A stretch of DNA of 64,000 bases from Micromonospora sp. FIMYZ51 (GCF_038246755.1 NZ_CP134706.1:2108001-2172000); one strand, 5' to 3'; positions 1 through 10,779 are shown, counted from the first letter of the stretch. The notes: generated by a model not told the origin, from the letters alone. Program-made: numbers and translations.

Positions 1-47
1 GCAAGACCGATCAGCGCAGGCTGCTCGCCGCACTCGCGGGGGAGTGA
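1..47 (+). CDS. 3' end of an unknown gene (partial)
   Basis: Only the last 14 codons plus a TGA stop at 45-47 lie in the window; the readable tail is KTDQRRLLAALAGE. Codon positions fit high-GC coding sequence. This is too little to identify a family. The gene runs off the left edge. Confidence 0.4.
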   Translation, partial: KTDQRRLLAALAGE

Positions 48-69
48 CGGGTTGCTCAGTCCTCCCGGA

Positions 70-580
70 TCACCTGTTTCGGCGGCGGCGAGCACGACCT
101 CCAGGGCGGGATGACGGGCGCTGCTGCGTCGCCACACCGCCTGGGTGAACGTCTGCATCGGCCGGTCGCCAGGGCACCTTGTGGAGGACACCCGCCGCGA
201 TGTCCCGGGAGACCGCGACCTCGGGCAGCAGCCCGGCACCCACCCCGTTGGCGACGCTGCGCTTGACCGCCTCCAACGAGTTCAGCTTGAGCATCCGCCG
301 GGGCGGGGCCGCGAAGGGGGGTGTCCTGAGGCGGAAAGGCCAGGCACTGCCGGGCATCGACGTCGGAACAGACAAGCATCGTGCTGAAGATCTCCTCGGT
401 GCCGGCGGGTCGACCGCAACCGCTCTCCGGCGCGGCCACCAACGCCAGTGGTTCCGGCCGGAGGATGCTGAACTCCAGATCCTCGTACGACTGCTCCACC
501 CCGATCAGGAAGGCGCAGTCCAGTTGCCCGTCGCGGAGACGGTCGACGGCGACGGTCCGGTGCCGCAACAGCTGCATCTG
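70..580 (-). pseudogene. LysR-family regulator remnant (effector-binding domain only, frameshifted)
   Basis: Read on the minus strand, about 580 to 335 encodes a LysR effector-binding segment (VDRLRDGQLDCAFLIG, then PLALVAAPES). The match continues in another frame from about 335 down to 70 (LKLNSLEAVKRSVANG, GAGLLPEVAVSRDIAAG, KVPWRPADADV). Both parts are typical of the C-terminal two-thirds of LysR regulators. A frameshift near 331-345 separates them. The N-terminal winged-helix HTH (about 90 residues) is absent. At 569-580 the homology gives way to an unrelated plus-strand fragment. This is therefore a dead gene with a recombination breakpoint at its 5' side. A sequencing error could explain the frameshift but not the missing HTH. 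Confidence 0.7.
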
Positions 581-739
581 GACCTCAGCGTGACCTCCAT
601 CGAGGAGCTGAAGGCGCAGCACGAGCGGGTGCTGGCGCGGGGCGGTCGCCTGCTCTCCGACCAGAAGAACGGCCCCGACGAACCGTTCCGGGTCTACGCC
701 GACCCGGCCGGGCATCCGTTCTGCATCTTCGTGGCCTGA
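569..739 (+). pseudogene. C-terminal fragment of a VOC (glyoxalase/bleomycin-resistance fold) protein
   Basis: The last 56 codons before the TGA at 737-739 read as the C-terminal half of a VOC domain: an LHLDL strand, a helix (EELKAQHERVLARGGRLL), then RVYADPAGHPFCIFVA, the usual last strands carrying the metal-site region. No N-terminal half exists upstream. The same frame upstream of 569 is antisense to the LysR remnant and has no VOC similarity. The piece is therefore a truncated relic fused to the LysR relic. Confidence 0.65.
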
Positions 740-743
740 GCCG

Positions 744-781
744 CGATCGGGCCGCCCCTGGTTGCCGGGGCGGCCCGATCG
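744..781. terminator. Perfect 15-bp stem-loop, bidirectional terminator candidate
   Basis: Arms at 744-758 and 767-781 are perfectly complementary, with an 8-nt loop. There is no U-tract. It lies between the plus-strand VOC relic (ends 739) and the minus-strand secreted protein (ends 788), so it could stop transcription from both sides. Confidence 0.65.
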
Positions 782-787
782 TTCGTA

Positions 788-1690
788 CTACCTGGTCGCG
801 CAGATGGCGTACGCCTGCACCCGCCACGTGCTCGGGTAGGCGTCCTCCTCGTACGCTCCCGCGGTGACCGCGGTGGGCGCGGTGCCGGCGTTGCCGTTGG
901 GCCGGAAGTCGTCCACCACGACCTCGCCGAGCGCGCCAACGACCTCGTACCCGGCGCCGGTCAGCACCTTCGCAGCCGGGCAGGCGGCGCTGACGAAGCG
1001 CGAGTCGGTCGAGTTGCTGGCGCTGGTCGCGGTGACCCGCACCAGCCCGGGTAGCGGGTTGGCGCAGATGGCGTACGCCCGCACGTTCCAGTTGCCGAGG
1101 AAGCTGTCCGCCTCGTACGCGCCCACCGTGACGGCGGTTGGCGCGCTGATGGTGCTGCCGTTGGGGCGCAGGTCGTCCACCACGCCCTCGCCGAGGATGC
1201 CGGTCATCTCGTAGCCGGTGCCGGTGAGTCGCTTGCCGGCCGGGCAGGTCGCGGTGGTGCTGTGGAAGTCGTTTGAGTTGGTGGGGCTGACCGTGGTGAC
1301 CCGAACCAGTCCGGGTAGCGGGTTGGCGCAGATGGCGTACGCGGTGACGTTCCAGTTGCCGGCGAGAGGGTCGGCCTCGTACGCGCCCACCGTGACGGCG
1401 GTTGGCGCGCTGATGGTGCTGCCGTTGGGGCGCAGGTCGTCCACGACGACCTCGCCGAGCGCACCGTTGATCTCGTAGCCGGTGCCGGTGAGCACCTTGC
1501 CGGCCGGGCAGGTGGCGGTGACGCTCCGGAAGGAGGCGGAGTTGGTGGCGCTGACGGCGGCGATGCGTACCAGGCCGGGTACGGCGGCGGTGGCCGAGGT
1601 GGCCGGGACGACCAGGGTCGCGCCGGTGACACCCAGGACGAGGGCGAGCGTACGCGCGACGAGACGGCGGTGTCCGGTGTGAGCTGACAT
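788..1690 (-). CDS. Secreted protein of three tandem 88-residue repeats
   Basis: 300 aa. Residues 1-36 form a signal peptide (basic N-terminus, hydrophobic core, Ala-rich cleavage region TSATAA). The remaining 264 residues divide exactly into three 88-residue repeats. Each repeat starts with PGLVR, has one Cys in a CPAxKxLTGxGYE motif and one in the AYAICA motif at its end, and contains GExVVDDxRPNG and APTAVTxGAYE. One disulfide per repeat is plausible in the exported protein. The DNA repeats are also highly similar, which suggests recent internal duplication. No enzyme motif is seen. The role is unknown: possibly a surface or matrix-binding beta-repeat protein. The ATG at 1690 is preferred because it opens the signal peptide. 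Confidence 0.85.
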   Translation of the reverse strand: MSAHTGHRRLVARTLALVLGVTGATLVVPATSATAAVPGLVRIAAVSATNSASFRSVTATCPAGKVLTGTGYEINGALGEVVVDDLRPNGSTISAPTAVTVGAYEADPLAGNWNVTAYAICANPLPGLVRVTTVSPTNSNDFHSTTATCPAGKRLTGTGYEMTGILGEGVVDDLRPNGSTISAPTAVTVGAYEADSFLGNWNVRAYAICANPLPGLVRVTATSASNSTDSRFVSAACPAAKVLTGAGYEVVGALGEVVVDDFRPNGNAGTAPTAVTAGAYEEDAYPSTWRVQAYAICATR

Positions 1691-1900
1691 GGTGTTGCTC
1701 CTGTTCCGCTACCCGCAGCTGGCGTCTCTCCACGCCTGTCGCCTGCGGGGGTGCAGCAATGGCGTTTTCACGCTACGTGTTCGCCTGACCTGGTGTTATC
1801 CAAGATCTGACTACTGTGGGTATTCATGTTTCGGTGAGGTTGCCGGTGCACGGACCCGGCGATCTCGAACCACCACCGGGCGACTGCTACCGTCCCCGGG

Positions 1901-2764
1901 GTGGACAGCCCAACGGGTCGCCTCTACGCGATCAGTGACCTGCATGTCCGGTACGACGAGAACCGGGAGTTCGTTACCAGCCTGCGGCCCTCGTCCGAGC
2001 GGGACTGGCTGATCATCGCCGGGGACGTGGGCGAGACCGAAGAGCATCTCGCCTGGACGCTTGAGGTGCTCGCCAAGCGGTTCGCCACCGTGCTGTGGGC
2101 ACCCGGCAACCATGAACTGTGGACGATTCCCGGCGACGACCCGCTGCGCGGGGTGGCGCGGTACGAACGCCTGGTCGAGGTCGCGCGGGGGCTGGGCGTG
2201 GTCACGCCGGAGGACCCGTACCCGGTGTGGCGCGGCGTCGGCGGCCCGGTCGTGCTGGCCCCGCTCTTCCTGCTCTACGACTACACGTTCCTGCCGCCCG
2301 GCTCGACGACGAAGGCCGAGGCGATGGCCCGGGCCGAGCAGAGCGGCGTGATCTGCACCGACGAGATGCTGCTGCATCCGGACCCGTACCCGAGCCGGGA
2401 GGCGTGGTGCGCCGCGCGCGTCGCGCAGACCGCCGCCCGCCTCGACGAGATCGAACCCGAGTTGCCCACCGTGCTGATCAACCACTGGCCGCTGGTGCAG
2501 GAACCGACCCGGGTGCTGCGCTATCCGGAGTTCGCCCAGTGGTGCGGCACGGTGCGCACGGCCGACTGGCACACCCGGTTCCGCGCCGCCGCCGTGGTCT
2601 ACGGGCACCTGCACATCCCGCGTACGACCTGGTACGACGGCGTGCGGTTCGAGGAGGTGTCGTTGGGCTATCCCCGGGAGTGGCGCCCGCGACCGTGGGC
2701 ACCGAAGCTGCGGCAGATCCTCCCCGTCGCCGAACCAGGCACACCGGGATCCGCCACGACCTAG
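1901..2764 (+). CDS. Calcineurin-like metallophosphoesterase
   Basis: 287 aa from a GTG start at 1901. The dimetal phosphoesterase motifs are all present in order: DLH at residues 13-15, GDV at 41-43, GNHE at 69-72, an NHWPL histidine around 196 and GHLH around 235. These residues bind two metal ions and the phosphate. There is no signal peptide, so it is cytoplasmic. The natural substrate (nucleotide, phosphoester or protein) cannot be told from sequence. Its stop codon overlaps that of the convergent gene at 2761-2764 within a shared CTAG. Confidence 0.85.
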   Translation: MDSPTGRLYAISDLHVRYDENREFVTSLRPSSERDWLIIAGDVGETEEHLAWTLEVLAKRFATVLWAPGNHELWTIPGDDPLRGVARYERLVEVARGLGVVTPEDPYPVWRGVGGPVVLAPLFLLYDYTFLPPGSTTKAEAMARAEQSGVICTDEMLLHPDPYPSREAWCAARVAQTAARLDEIEPELPTVLINHWPLVQEPTRVLRYPEFAQWCGTVRTADWHTRFRAAAVVYGHLHIPRTTWYDGVRFEEVSLGYPREWRPRPWAPKLRQILPVAEPGTPGSATT

Positions 2765-3102
2765 TCGTCCTCCTGGTCGAACGGCTCGTCGTGCCACCGC
2801 CACCAGGCCGCGTCGCCGTCGATGTGGAGAATGAACTCGGGCACCTCGTCACCCTCCGGGTACCGCAGCGTGACGGCCTTCCGGATCGCCTCGTACGCGC
2901 TCTCCGAGGTCTCCACGTCGGTGTCGCCATCGAGCCGCCGCAGTTGTTCGGCGAAGAGCGGCCGAAGCTCGGCGAGCCCGTCGCGTGGCTGGACGCGGGC
3001 GTCCAGCCACGGGAAGTCGCCGCCGGTCACCACCAGCTCGGCGAGTACCTGGTCGTCGTCGCGCCGGTGCAGCGTCCACACCACGCTGTGATCGTCTTTC
3101 AC
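2761..3102 (-). CDS. Hypothetical acidic 113-aa protein
   Basis: The start is taken as GTG at 3102-3100 (MKDDHSVVWTL). Upstream in-frame sequence is Arg-rich and non-coding in character. The protein is acidic, rich in Asp/Glu and Trp, and ends WWRWHDEPFDQEDD. Its pattern of short strands and one amphipathic helix suggests a small soluble domain. No family is recognised with confidence. It converges with the phosphoesterase gene, and the two stop codons overlap by 2 bases inside CTAG. Confidence 0.65.
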   Translation of the reverse strand: MKDDHSVVWTLHRRDDDQVLAELVVTGGDFPWLDARVQPRDGLAELRPLFAEQLRRLDGDTDVETSESAYEAIRKAVTLRYPEGDEVPEFILHIDGDAAWWRWHDEPFDQEDD

Positions 3103-3375
3103 GACTGACGACAATAGCCGTCGGCCGACATCGGTCGGCGGCTCGCCCGCTTCGTCGCCGCCATGGCCGACAACCGTGGCGGTGAGACGCCTGTGGCGGT
3201 GAGCATCTGCTCGGACCTGGTGGCCAGCGCGTCCGTCCGCAACCGTGGTGGTACGCGGCCGGGCGCTCGCGCAACCCGGGAGGTAGCGCCATCGACCACT
3301 TCGGCAGGACGACCTGCCAGCGGTGGCCTCCCTACGCTCCAGGCGTACTCGTTCGGTGTGCGAAGGAGATCTGTG

Positions 3376-3723
3376 ATGGACGTTTACCACCTGCTTGCCG
3401 CCCCCGGTGTCACGAGCATGAGCGCCGGGCGGATCGGGGCCCTGCTCGCCGCCGTGCTGGGGTTGGCCGGCGTGATCATCGGCGGGCTGGCGCTGGCCCG
3501 TCCCGCCAGCCGGTTCGGGACCGGTTCCGGACCGCTCGGCGCCGCCGCAGCCCTGCTGGCCGGGGTGGTCGGCATGGCACTCGGCGCGGTGGTGGTGGCC
3601 ACCTCCGACAGTGGCATCGGCACCGGCAACGGCCGTGGCGGGGCCTACGTCGCGCTGGCGGTGGGCCTGGTCGCCGCCGTCCTCGGCGGGCTGGCGCTGG
3701 CCCGGCGCCGTCGCACCGGCTGA
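3376..3723 (+). CDS. Small integral membrane protein, DUF6223-like
   Basis: 115 aa. The ATG at 3376 is preceded by GAAGGAGAT at the right spacing, which decides the start over upstream in-frame codons. It has three hydrophobic Gly/Ala-rich segments (about residues 18-40, 55-78 and 90-108), short Gly-rich loops and a basic C-terminus (ARRRRTG), so the C-terminus is probably cytoplasmic. The general architecture resembles the small actinobacterial DUF6223 proteins. The function is unknown. It ends 4 bp before the end of the convergent response-regulator gene. Confidence 0.75.
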   Translation: MDVYHLLAAPGVTSMSAGRIGALLAAVLGLAGVIIGGLALARPASRFGTGSGPLGAAAALLAGVVGMALGAVVVATSDSGIGTGNGRGGAYVALAVGLVAAVLGGLALARRRRTG

Positions 3724-3727
3724 CCGG

Positions 3728-4390
3728 TCAGGACCGGTGGAGCCAGCCCGGCACGGTCAGGCCGGACTCGTACGCGAGGATCACCAGCTGCGCCCGGTCC
3801 CGCACCCGGGTCTTGGTCATGATCCGGCTGACGTGCGTCTTCGCGGTGGCCGGGCTGAGCACCAGCCGCGCCGCGATCTCGTCGTTGGACAGCCCGGCGG
3901 CGACCAGCACCAGCACCTCGCGCTCGCGTTCGGTGAGCAGGCGCAGCCGTGGTCCCGGGTCCGGATGCGGCACCCGGGCGGCGAACTCGGAGATCAGCCG
4001 GCGGGTGATCGAGGGCGCGATCAGCGCGTCGCCCCGCGCCACCACCCGGATCGCGTGGATCAGTTCGGCCGGTTCGGTGTCCTTGACCAGGAAGCCGCTC
4101 GCGCCGGCCCGTAGCGCGCCGTAGACGTAGTCGTCCAGGTCGAAGGTGGTCAGGATGATCACCCGGACCGGTGAGCTGGCGGTGATCTCCCCGGTGGCGG
4201 TGAGGCCGTCCAAGCCGGGCATCCGGATGTCCATCGCGACGACATCCGGGCGCAACTGCCGGCTGAGCCGCACCGCCTCGGCGCCGTCGGCGGCCTCACC
4301 GACGACCTCGATGCCGTCCGTACCGCCCAGGATGGCGCGGAAGCCGGCGCGGACCAGGTTCTGGTCATCGGCGAGCAGTACCCGGATCAC
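3728..4390 (-). CDS. NarL/FixJ-family response regulator
   Basis: 220 aa. The receiver domain (1-120) has an acidic pocket in LADDQ, phospho-acceptor Asp in VVAMDIRMPGLDG and the conserved Lys in VKD. The C-terminal LuxR-type HTH (about 150-210) includes LTEREREVLVLVAAGLSN and the recognition helix region ATAKTHVSRIMTK. Its ATG overlaps the TGA of the sensor-kinase gene by 4 bp (ATGA), so the two are translationally coupled and form a cognate pair. Targets are not deducible. Confidence 0.93.
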   Translation of the reverse strand: MIRVLLADDQNLVRAGFRAILGGTDGIEVVGEAADGAEAVRLSRQLRPDVVAMDIRMPGLDGLTATGEITASSPVRVIILTTFDLDDYVYGALRAGASGFLVKDTEPAELIHAIRVVARGDALIAPSITRRLISEFAARVPHPDPGPRLRLLTEREREVLVLVAAGLSNDEIAARLVLSPATAKTHVSRIMTKTRVRDRAQLVILAYESGLTVPGWLHRS

Positions 4391-5511
4391 ACCGCCACCC
4401 CGCTCGGGAAGCGGGCGCGGACCCGGAAGCCGCCGGCCGGGCCGGGGCCGGTGGTCAGTTCGCCACCCAGCGCCTGCACCCGCTCACCCATGCCGACGAT
4501 CCCGTTGCCGGGCGGGCCGGGCGCGCCAGCGCCGTCGTCCTCGATCTCCACCAGAACATCGCCGCCGTCGGGTCGGACCCGGATCGTCACGGCGGTCGCG
4601 TCGGCGTGCCGGGTCACGTTTGTCAGCGACTCCTGGACGATCCGGTACGCCGCCAACTCGACGTCCGGCGACAGCGGTCGGGTCTCGGTCAGCTCGGTGC
4701 GGATCTCCAACCCGGCCCGTCCGGCGGCGGTGACCAGCTCGTACAGGCGGTTCAGGCCGGGGCTGGGGACGGCCGGCGCCCGATCATCCTGGCGCAGGAG
4801 GCCGAGCGTGGCGCGCAACTCACGCAGGGTCTCCCCGCTGGTCTGCTTGATCGCGGTGAGCGCCTGGGTGGACCGGTCGGGATCCGGGCGGAACAGCGCG
4901 GCGCTGGCCTGCACGTTGATCAGCGAGAGGTGATGGCCGAGCGCGTCGTGCAGCTCGCGGGCGATGCGTAGCCGCTCCTCGGTGGCCCGGCGGCGGGCCT
5001 GCTCCTCGGTACGCTGCTCGGCGGCGAGCACCCGGGCCTCGGCCTCGGCGAGGTACGCCCGCCGGTTGCGGGTCACCCCGACGATCACCGCGACCAGCCA
5101 GCCGGCGTGCAGCAGGGTGGCCCCGTTCACGTTGTCGGCGGTCCGGTTACCGCTGTCGGCGACGGCAAAGGAGAGCACCGAGGCGAGACCCAGGCCGACG
5201 GCGACGGCGAGATGCCCCTCGTCGACCACGGTGTAGAGCGCCACGACGAAGACCAACATGATCGGACCGGGCCGGTGCAGCAGCGCGCCGTACGCCCCGA
5301 CGGCGGCCAGCGCCGCCACGCCCACCGCCACCGGGTAGCGGCGACGCAGACTCAGCGCACCGGCGGAGGCCAGCACGATCAGCAGCGCCGCCCATTCGGC
5401 GACGGTGTCGACGCCCCGCGACTGCACCACCAGGCCGGCGAGGGCGACCAGGCCGACCACGAGCACCAGCGAGGTGTTCGCCGCCCACCCGGGCCACTGG
5501 CGCATCAGCAC
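4387..5511 (-). CDS. Two-component sensor histidine kinase (HisKA_3 type)
   Basis: 374 aa. The N-terminal third has four to five hydrophobic membrane segments with very short loops, so signal detection is probably intramembrane. The DHp helix carries the phospho-acceptor His in ARELHDALGHHLSLI (around residue 190). The HATPase_c domain has an N-box region (AYRIVQESLTNVTRHA) and a G-box (DDGAG, GNGIVGMGERV). This is the usual actinobacterial NarX/DesK-like arrangement. It is upstream of and overlaps the response-regulator gene. Confidence 0.92.
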   Translation of the reverse strand: MLMRQWPGWAANTSLVLVVGLVALAGLVVQSRGVDTVAEWAALLIVLASAGALSLRRRYPVAVGVAALAAVGAYGALLHRPGPIMLVFVVALYTVVDEGHLAVAVGLGLASVLSFAVADSGNRTADNVNGATLLHAGWLVAVIVGVTRNRRAYLAEAEARVLAAEQRTEEQARRRATEERLRIARELHDALGHHLSLINVQASAALFRPDPDRSTQALTAIKQTSGETLRELRATLGLLRQDDRAPAVPSPGLNRLYELVTAAGRAGLEIRTELTETRPLSPDVELAAYRIVQESLTNVTRHADATAVTIRVRPDGGDVLVEIEDDGAGAPGPPGNGIVGMGERVQALGGELTTGPGPAGGFRVRARFPSGVAV

Positions 5512-5582
5512 GGATCGAAGCCTAGGCGGTGCTCGGCGACGGGTGGGGGCGGGACGCGACGTTACGGTGGCATGATGAGCCG

Positions 5583-6032
5583 ATGACCAGCAGTTCCGCC
5601 GAGGAGCAACGGTTGCGTGACCTCGCCCGCCTGCGCCGGGTCCGGGACCGGATGGACCGGGAGTACGCGCAGCCGCTCAACGTCGAGGCGCTCGCCCGGG
5701 ACGCGAACATGTCGGCCGGGCATCTCAGCCGCCAGTTCCGGCTCGCCTACGGCGAATCGCCGTACGCGTACCTGATGACCCGGCGCATCGAGCGGGCGAT
5801 GGCCCTGTTGCGGCGCGGCGACCACACCGTCACCGAGGCCTGTTTCGCGGTCGGCTGCGCATCGCTCGGCACCTTCAGCACCCGCTTCACCGAACTGGTC
5901 GGCATGTCGCCCAGCGCCTACCGCCGTCAGGTGACAAGCACCACGGCGGGTCTGCCGTCCTGCGTGACAAAGCAGGTGACCAGACCGATCAGGAATCGAG
6001 AAGCCCAGCTCAGGCGTCCGCTACTAGCCTGA
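5583..6032 (+). CDS. AraC-family regulator consisting of a single DNA-binding domain
   Basis: 149 aa from ATG 5583. An earlier in-frame start at 5529 would add 18 residues of doubtful coding quality. Two helix-turn-helix motifs fill residues 25-125 (NVEALARDANMSAGHLSRQF, and TVTEACFAVGCASLGTFSTRF followed by VGMSPSAYRR). There is no separate effector domain, which is unusual for AraC but typical of short regulators beside VOC genes. The next gene starts 5 bp after the stop, so it probably controls the VOC and UvrA-like genes. Confidence 0.85.
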   Translation: MTSSSAEEQRLRDLARLRRVRDRMDREYAQPLNVEALARDANMSAGHLSRQFRLAYGESPYAYLMTRRIERAMALLRRGDHTVTEACFAVGCASLGTFSTRFTELVGMSPSAYRRQVTSTTAGLPSCVTKQVTRPIRNREAQLRRPLLA

Positions 6033-6037
6033 CCGAC

Positions 6038-6448
<411 letters not shown>

Positions 6449-6497
6449 GCGGACGCAGTTCTCGCGTCGCCCGGCACCCGGCAGAGACAGGAAGAGC

Positions 6498-8873
<2,376 letters not shown>

Positions 8874-8877
8874 ACAC

Positions 8878-8928
8878 GGGTCTTGGTGCGAAAGTGCCCC
8901 TCGGCGGGGCGCTCTCGCACCAAGACCC
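8878..8928. terminator. 23-bp-arm palindrome between convergent genes (dispersed repeat family member)
   Basis: Arms are 8878-8900 and 8906-8928 with a 5-nt loop; the only imperfections are one G-T wobble and one A-C mismatch. It starts 4 bp after the UvrA-like stop and ends 9 bp before the end of the minus-strand DUF4360 gene. A second copy of similar sequence (TCTTGGTNCG ... ACCAAGA) is at 44177-44224, also between convergent genes. It is probably a bidirectional terminator. Confidence 0.7.
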
Positions 8929-8937
8929 ACTCAGTGG

Positions 8938-9585
8938 TTACGGGCAGGCGGCCCAGGCCAGGTGGTACATGGTGGTGATGCTGCCGTCGGTGGAGTCCAT
9001 CGTCAGGAAGCTGGTGCCGGTCGAGGTGCCCCGACTGAGCCGCAGCTCCGTGTTGATGTTGAGGTTGCGCACCTCACCGCAGGGGTGCCAGACCGCGGAG
9101 GCGATCGGTACCTCGTCGGTGATCAGCCAGTTGTCGTCCAACGGGGCGGCGATGCGGTGGTTTGTGGTCGTGGTCTGGGTCATGCCCTGGAAGTAGTAGT
9201 TGGCCAGCTGGTTGGCCACCGCGCCCCGGTTGAGCAGGCCGTACCCGCGGTAGTCCACCTTGACGATCGCGAACGTGTAGCCGTTCGGCACATGCACCAG
9301 GACGTTGAGCTGGCAGTTGCGGCGGCCTTCGGTGACCGAGATGCCGGGACCGGCCTGAACCAGGTAGTCGCTGTAGATCGTGGTGAAGGCCTTGTTGTCC
9401 GGGGAGACCGCGACGTCGGCGGTGCCGGGCCGACAGCCGGAGCCGGCCATCGCCACCAGGTCGATCACGACCTGGTCCGGCGGCGGGTTGTTCATGATTG
9501 GGCTGGCCGACGCGGGTGCGCCCGCGGTCAGTGACGGGGCAAGTAGCGCGAGCACTACGGCGCCACCTGCAAACAATTTTCGCAT
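8938..9585 (-). CDS. Secreted DUF4360-family protein (copy 1)
   Basis: 215 aa. The ATG at 9585 is preceded by GAAGGGAG, which sets the start. A signal peptide covers about 1-28 (LALLAPSLTAGAPASA). The mature part begins near a PDQVVIDLVAMAGSGC motif and has DYRGYG, NRGAVANQLANYYFQG and a C-terminal NLNINTELRLS region, the pattern of DUF4360. Four Cys residues (GSGCRPG, RRNCQL, HPCGE, AACP) could make two disulfides outside the cell. The function is unknown. It is divergent from a paralogue starting at 10064. Confidence 0.85.
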   Translation of the reverse strand: MRKLFAGGAVVLALLAPSLTAGAPASASPIMNNPPPDQVVIDLVAMAGSGCRPGTADVAVSPDNKAFTTIYSDYLVQAGPGISVTEGRRNCQLNVLVHVPNGYTFAIVKVDYRGYGLLNRGAVANQLANYYFQGMTQTTTTNHRIAAPLDDNWLITDEVPIASAVWHPCGEVRNLNINTELRLSRGTSTGTSFLTMDSTDGSITTMYHLAWAACP

Positions 9586-9627
9586 GGAACTCCCTTCAGT
9601 TCGATGCGTGGTTGATGGTGGGCCACC

Positions 9628-9657
9628 AATGTAATTAGACATATAGATCAACGTCAA
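9628..9657 (-). promoter_or_regulatory. Candidate promoter of DUF4360 copy 1
   Basis: On the minus strand TTGACG (9657-9652) and TACATT (9633-9628) are separated by 18 bp, in a locally AT-rich stretch about 45 bp before the start codon. Fit to the housekeeping consensus is moderate. Confidence 0.4.
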
Positions 9658-9673
9658 CGGCCTTTTGCGTTCA

Positions 9674-9689
9674 TTGAACTCTCGTTCAA
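9674..9689. promoter_or_regulatory. Inverted repeat TTGAAC-N4-GTTCAA (candidate operator)
   Basis: A perfect 6-bp inverted repeat with a 4-bp spacer lies about 17 bp upstream of the -35 of the left DUF4360 promoter. It has the size of a dimeric regulator site. The regulator is unknown. Confidence 0.4.
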
Positions 9690-10063
9690 GGTGAGGTGAA
9701 TTCGCATCCGGCACCCGGTCGGTTCGGGCCCGCAAAAACCGGCATCCCGCGCGAGTGCGATCGATTGCCGCGATACCGGCGGCCGTTTCGCGGCATTTGT
9801 GGGGAACTGGGCCTGGGTTGACCTTGCATTTGGCGGTGCTGAGCTGCTCGATTCCGTGTTATGGGAAGGTTACGAATCGATCACAATGAATGCTTGCCTG
9901 GCTCGCGGAGGCGCCGCTAGCATTCGTCGCAGGTCGTGGCCGAAGCAATCTAACTCGACGCTGGGGGCGGTTGCCCGAGGCTCGCAGAATGTGTGCATTC
10001 GATGGCTGGCGACGATTCATGCGCTATTGCGGTCGAGGGTGCCCCCGTACTGAGAGGAATGAT

Positions 10064-10717
10064 ATGAGAGAACGAGTTGCCGTCGCGAGAAAGGGCGTCG
10101 TCACCGTGCTCGGCGCGGTGCTCACGCTCGCACTGTCCGCGCCGGCCCAGGCCAGTACCGTCGCTACCCCGGAAACGGTGCCGGACGGCAACATCACCGC
10201 CGAGGTGGTGGCCGCCAACGGCTCGGGCTGCGCGCCCGGCACGGCCCGGGTCGTCGCCAACTCCGACAAGACCGGGTTCCGGATCCGCTACAGCGACTTC
10301 GTCGCGGAGGCGGGCAGCGGCGTCGACACGACCGCCCGCCGGAAGAACTGCCAGCTCGGCGTGGTGCTGACCGTGCCGGCCGGCTGGACCTTCGCGGTGG
10401 CCGCGGTGGACTACCGGGGCCGGGCCCGGCTCTCCGCCGGTGCGACCGGCCTGCAACGCACCAACTACTACTGGCAGGGCTCGTCGGACAGCGGCCGTAC
10501 CGAGGTGACGTTCGCGGGCCCGTACAACGGCTTCTGGAGCACCCGGGACGTCGCCCATGCGCTGATCTACCTACCCTGTGAACAGCAGCGGGTCCTCAAC
10601 ATCAACACCGAGCTGCGGGTGGACGCCGGCACCTCCAGCGGGCGCAGCAGCATGTCGATGACGGCCACCGACGGCGACGTCGACACCCTGTTCAACCTGA
10701 ACTGGACCAGGTGCTGA
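10064..10717 (+). CDS. Secreted DUF4360-family protein (copy 2)
   Basis: 217 aa from ATG 10064, with GAGAGGA upstream. The signal peptide covers about 1-32 (VLTLALSAPAQAS). It shares with copy 1 the GSGCAPG, RKNCQLGV, FAVAAVDYRGRARL, NYYWQG and LNINTELRVDAGTSSGRS motifs and the C-terminal DTLFNLNWTRC, with Cys residues at equivalent places. Overall identity is only moderate, so the duplication is old. Both copies are exported with unknown function. The divergent arrangement suggests joint regulation from the shared 478-bp region. Confidence 0.85.
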   Translation: MRERVAVARKGVVTVLGAVLTLALSAPAQASTVATPETVPDGNITAEVVAANGSGCAPGTARVVANSDKTGFRIRYSDFVAEAGSGVDTTARRKNCQLGVVLTVPAGWTFAVAAVDYRGRARLSAGATGLQRTNYYWQGSSDSGRTEVTFAGPYNGFWSTRDVAHALIYLPCEQQRVLNINTELRVDAGTSSGRSSMSMTATDGDVDTLFNLNWTRC

Positions 10718-10779
10718 TCCGCTGACCCGCCGCGGCCGACCCGGTGGTCGTGCCGAAGACCCGCGATGGGTACGCCCGG

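Larger units (their letters stand above)
9586..10063. other. 478-bp divergent promoter region between two DUF4360 genes
   Basis: No gene is seen. The region is clearly more AT-rich than its surroundings. It holds a candidate promoter for the left gene, an inverted repeat at 9674-9689, and the Shine-Dalgarno GAGAGGA before the right gene. Short open frames here lack coding character. Confidence 0.6.

Noticed and set aside
585..1733. Arg/His/Gly-rich frame overlapping the secreted repeat protein
   Set aside because: It is an out-of-frame shadow of the 88-residue repeats, so it looks repetitive, but it lacks a signal peptide or plausible composition.
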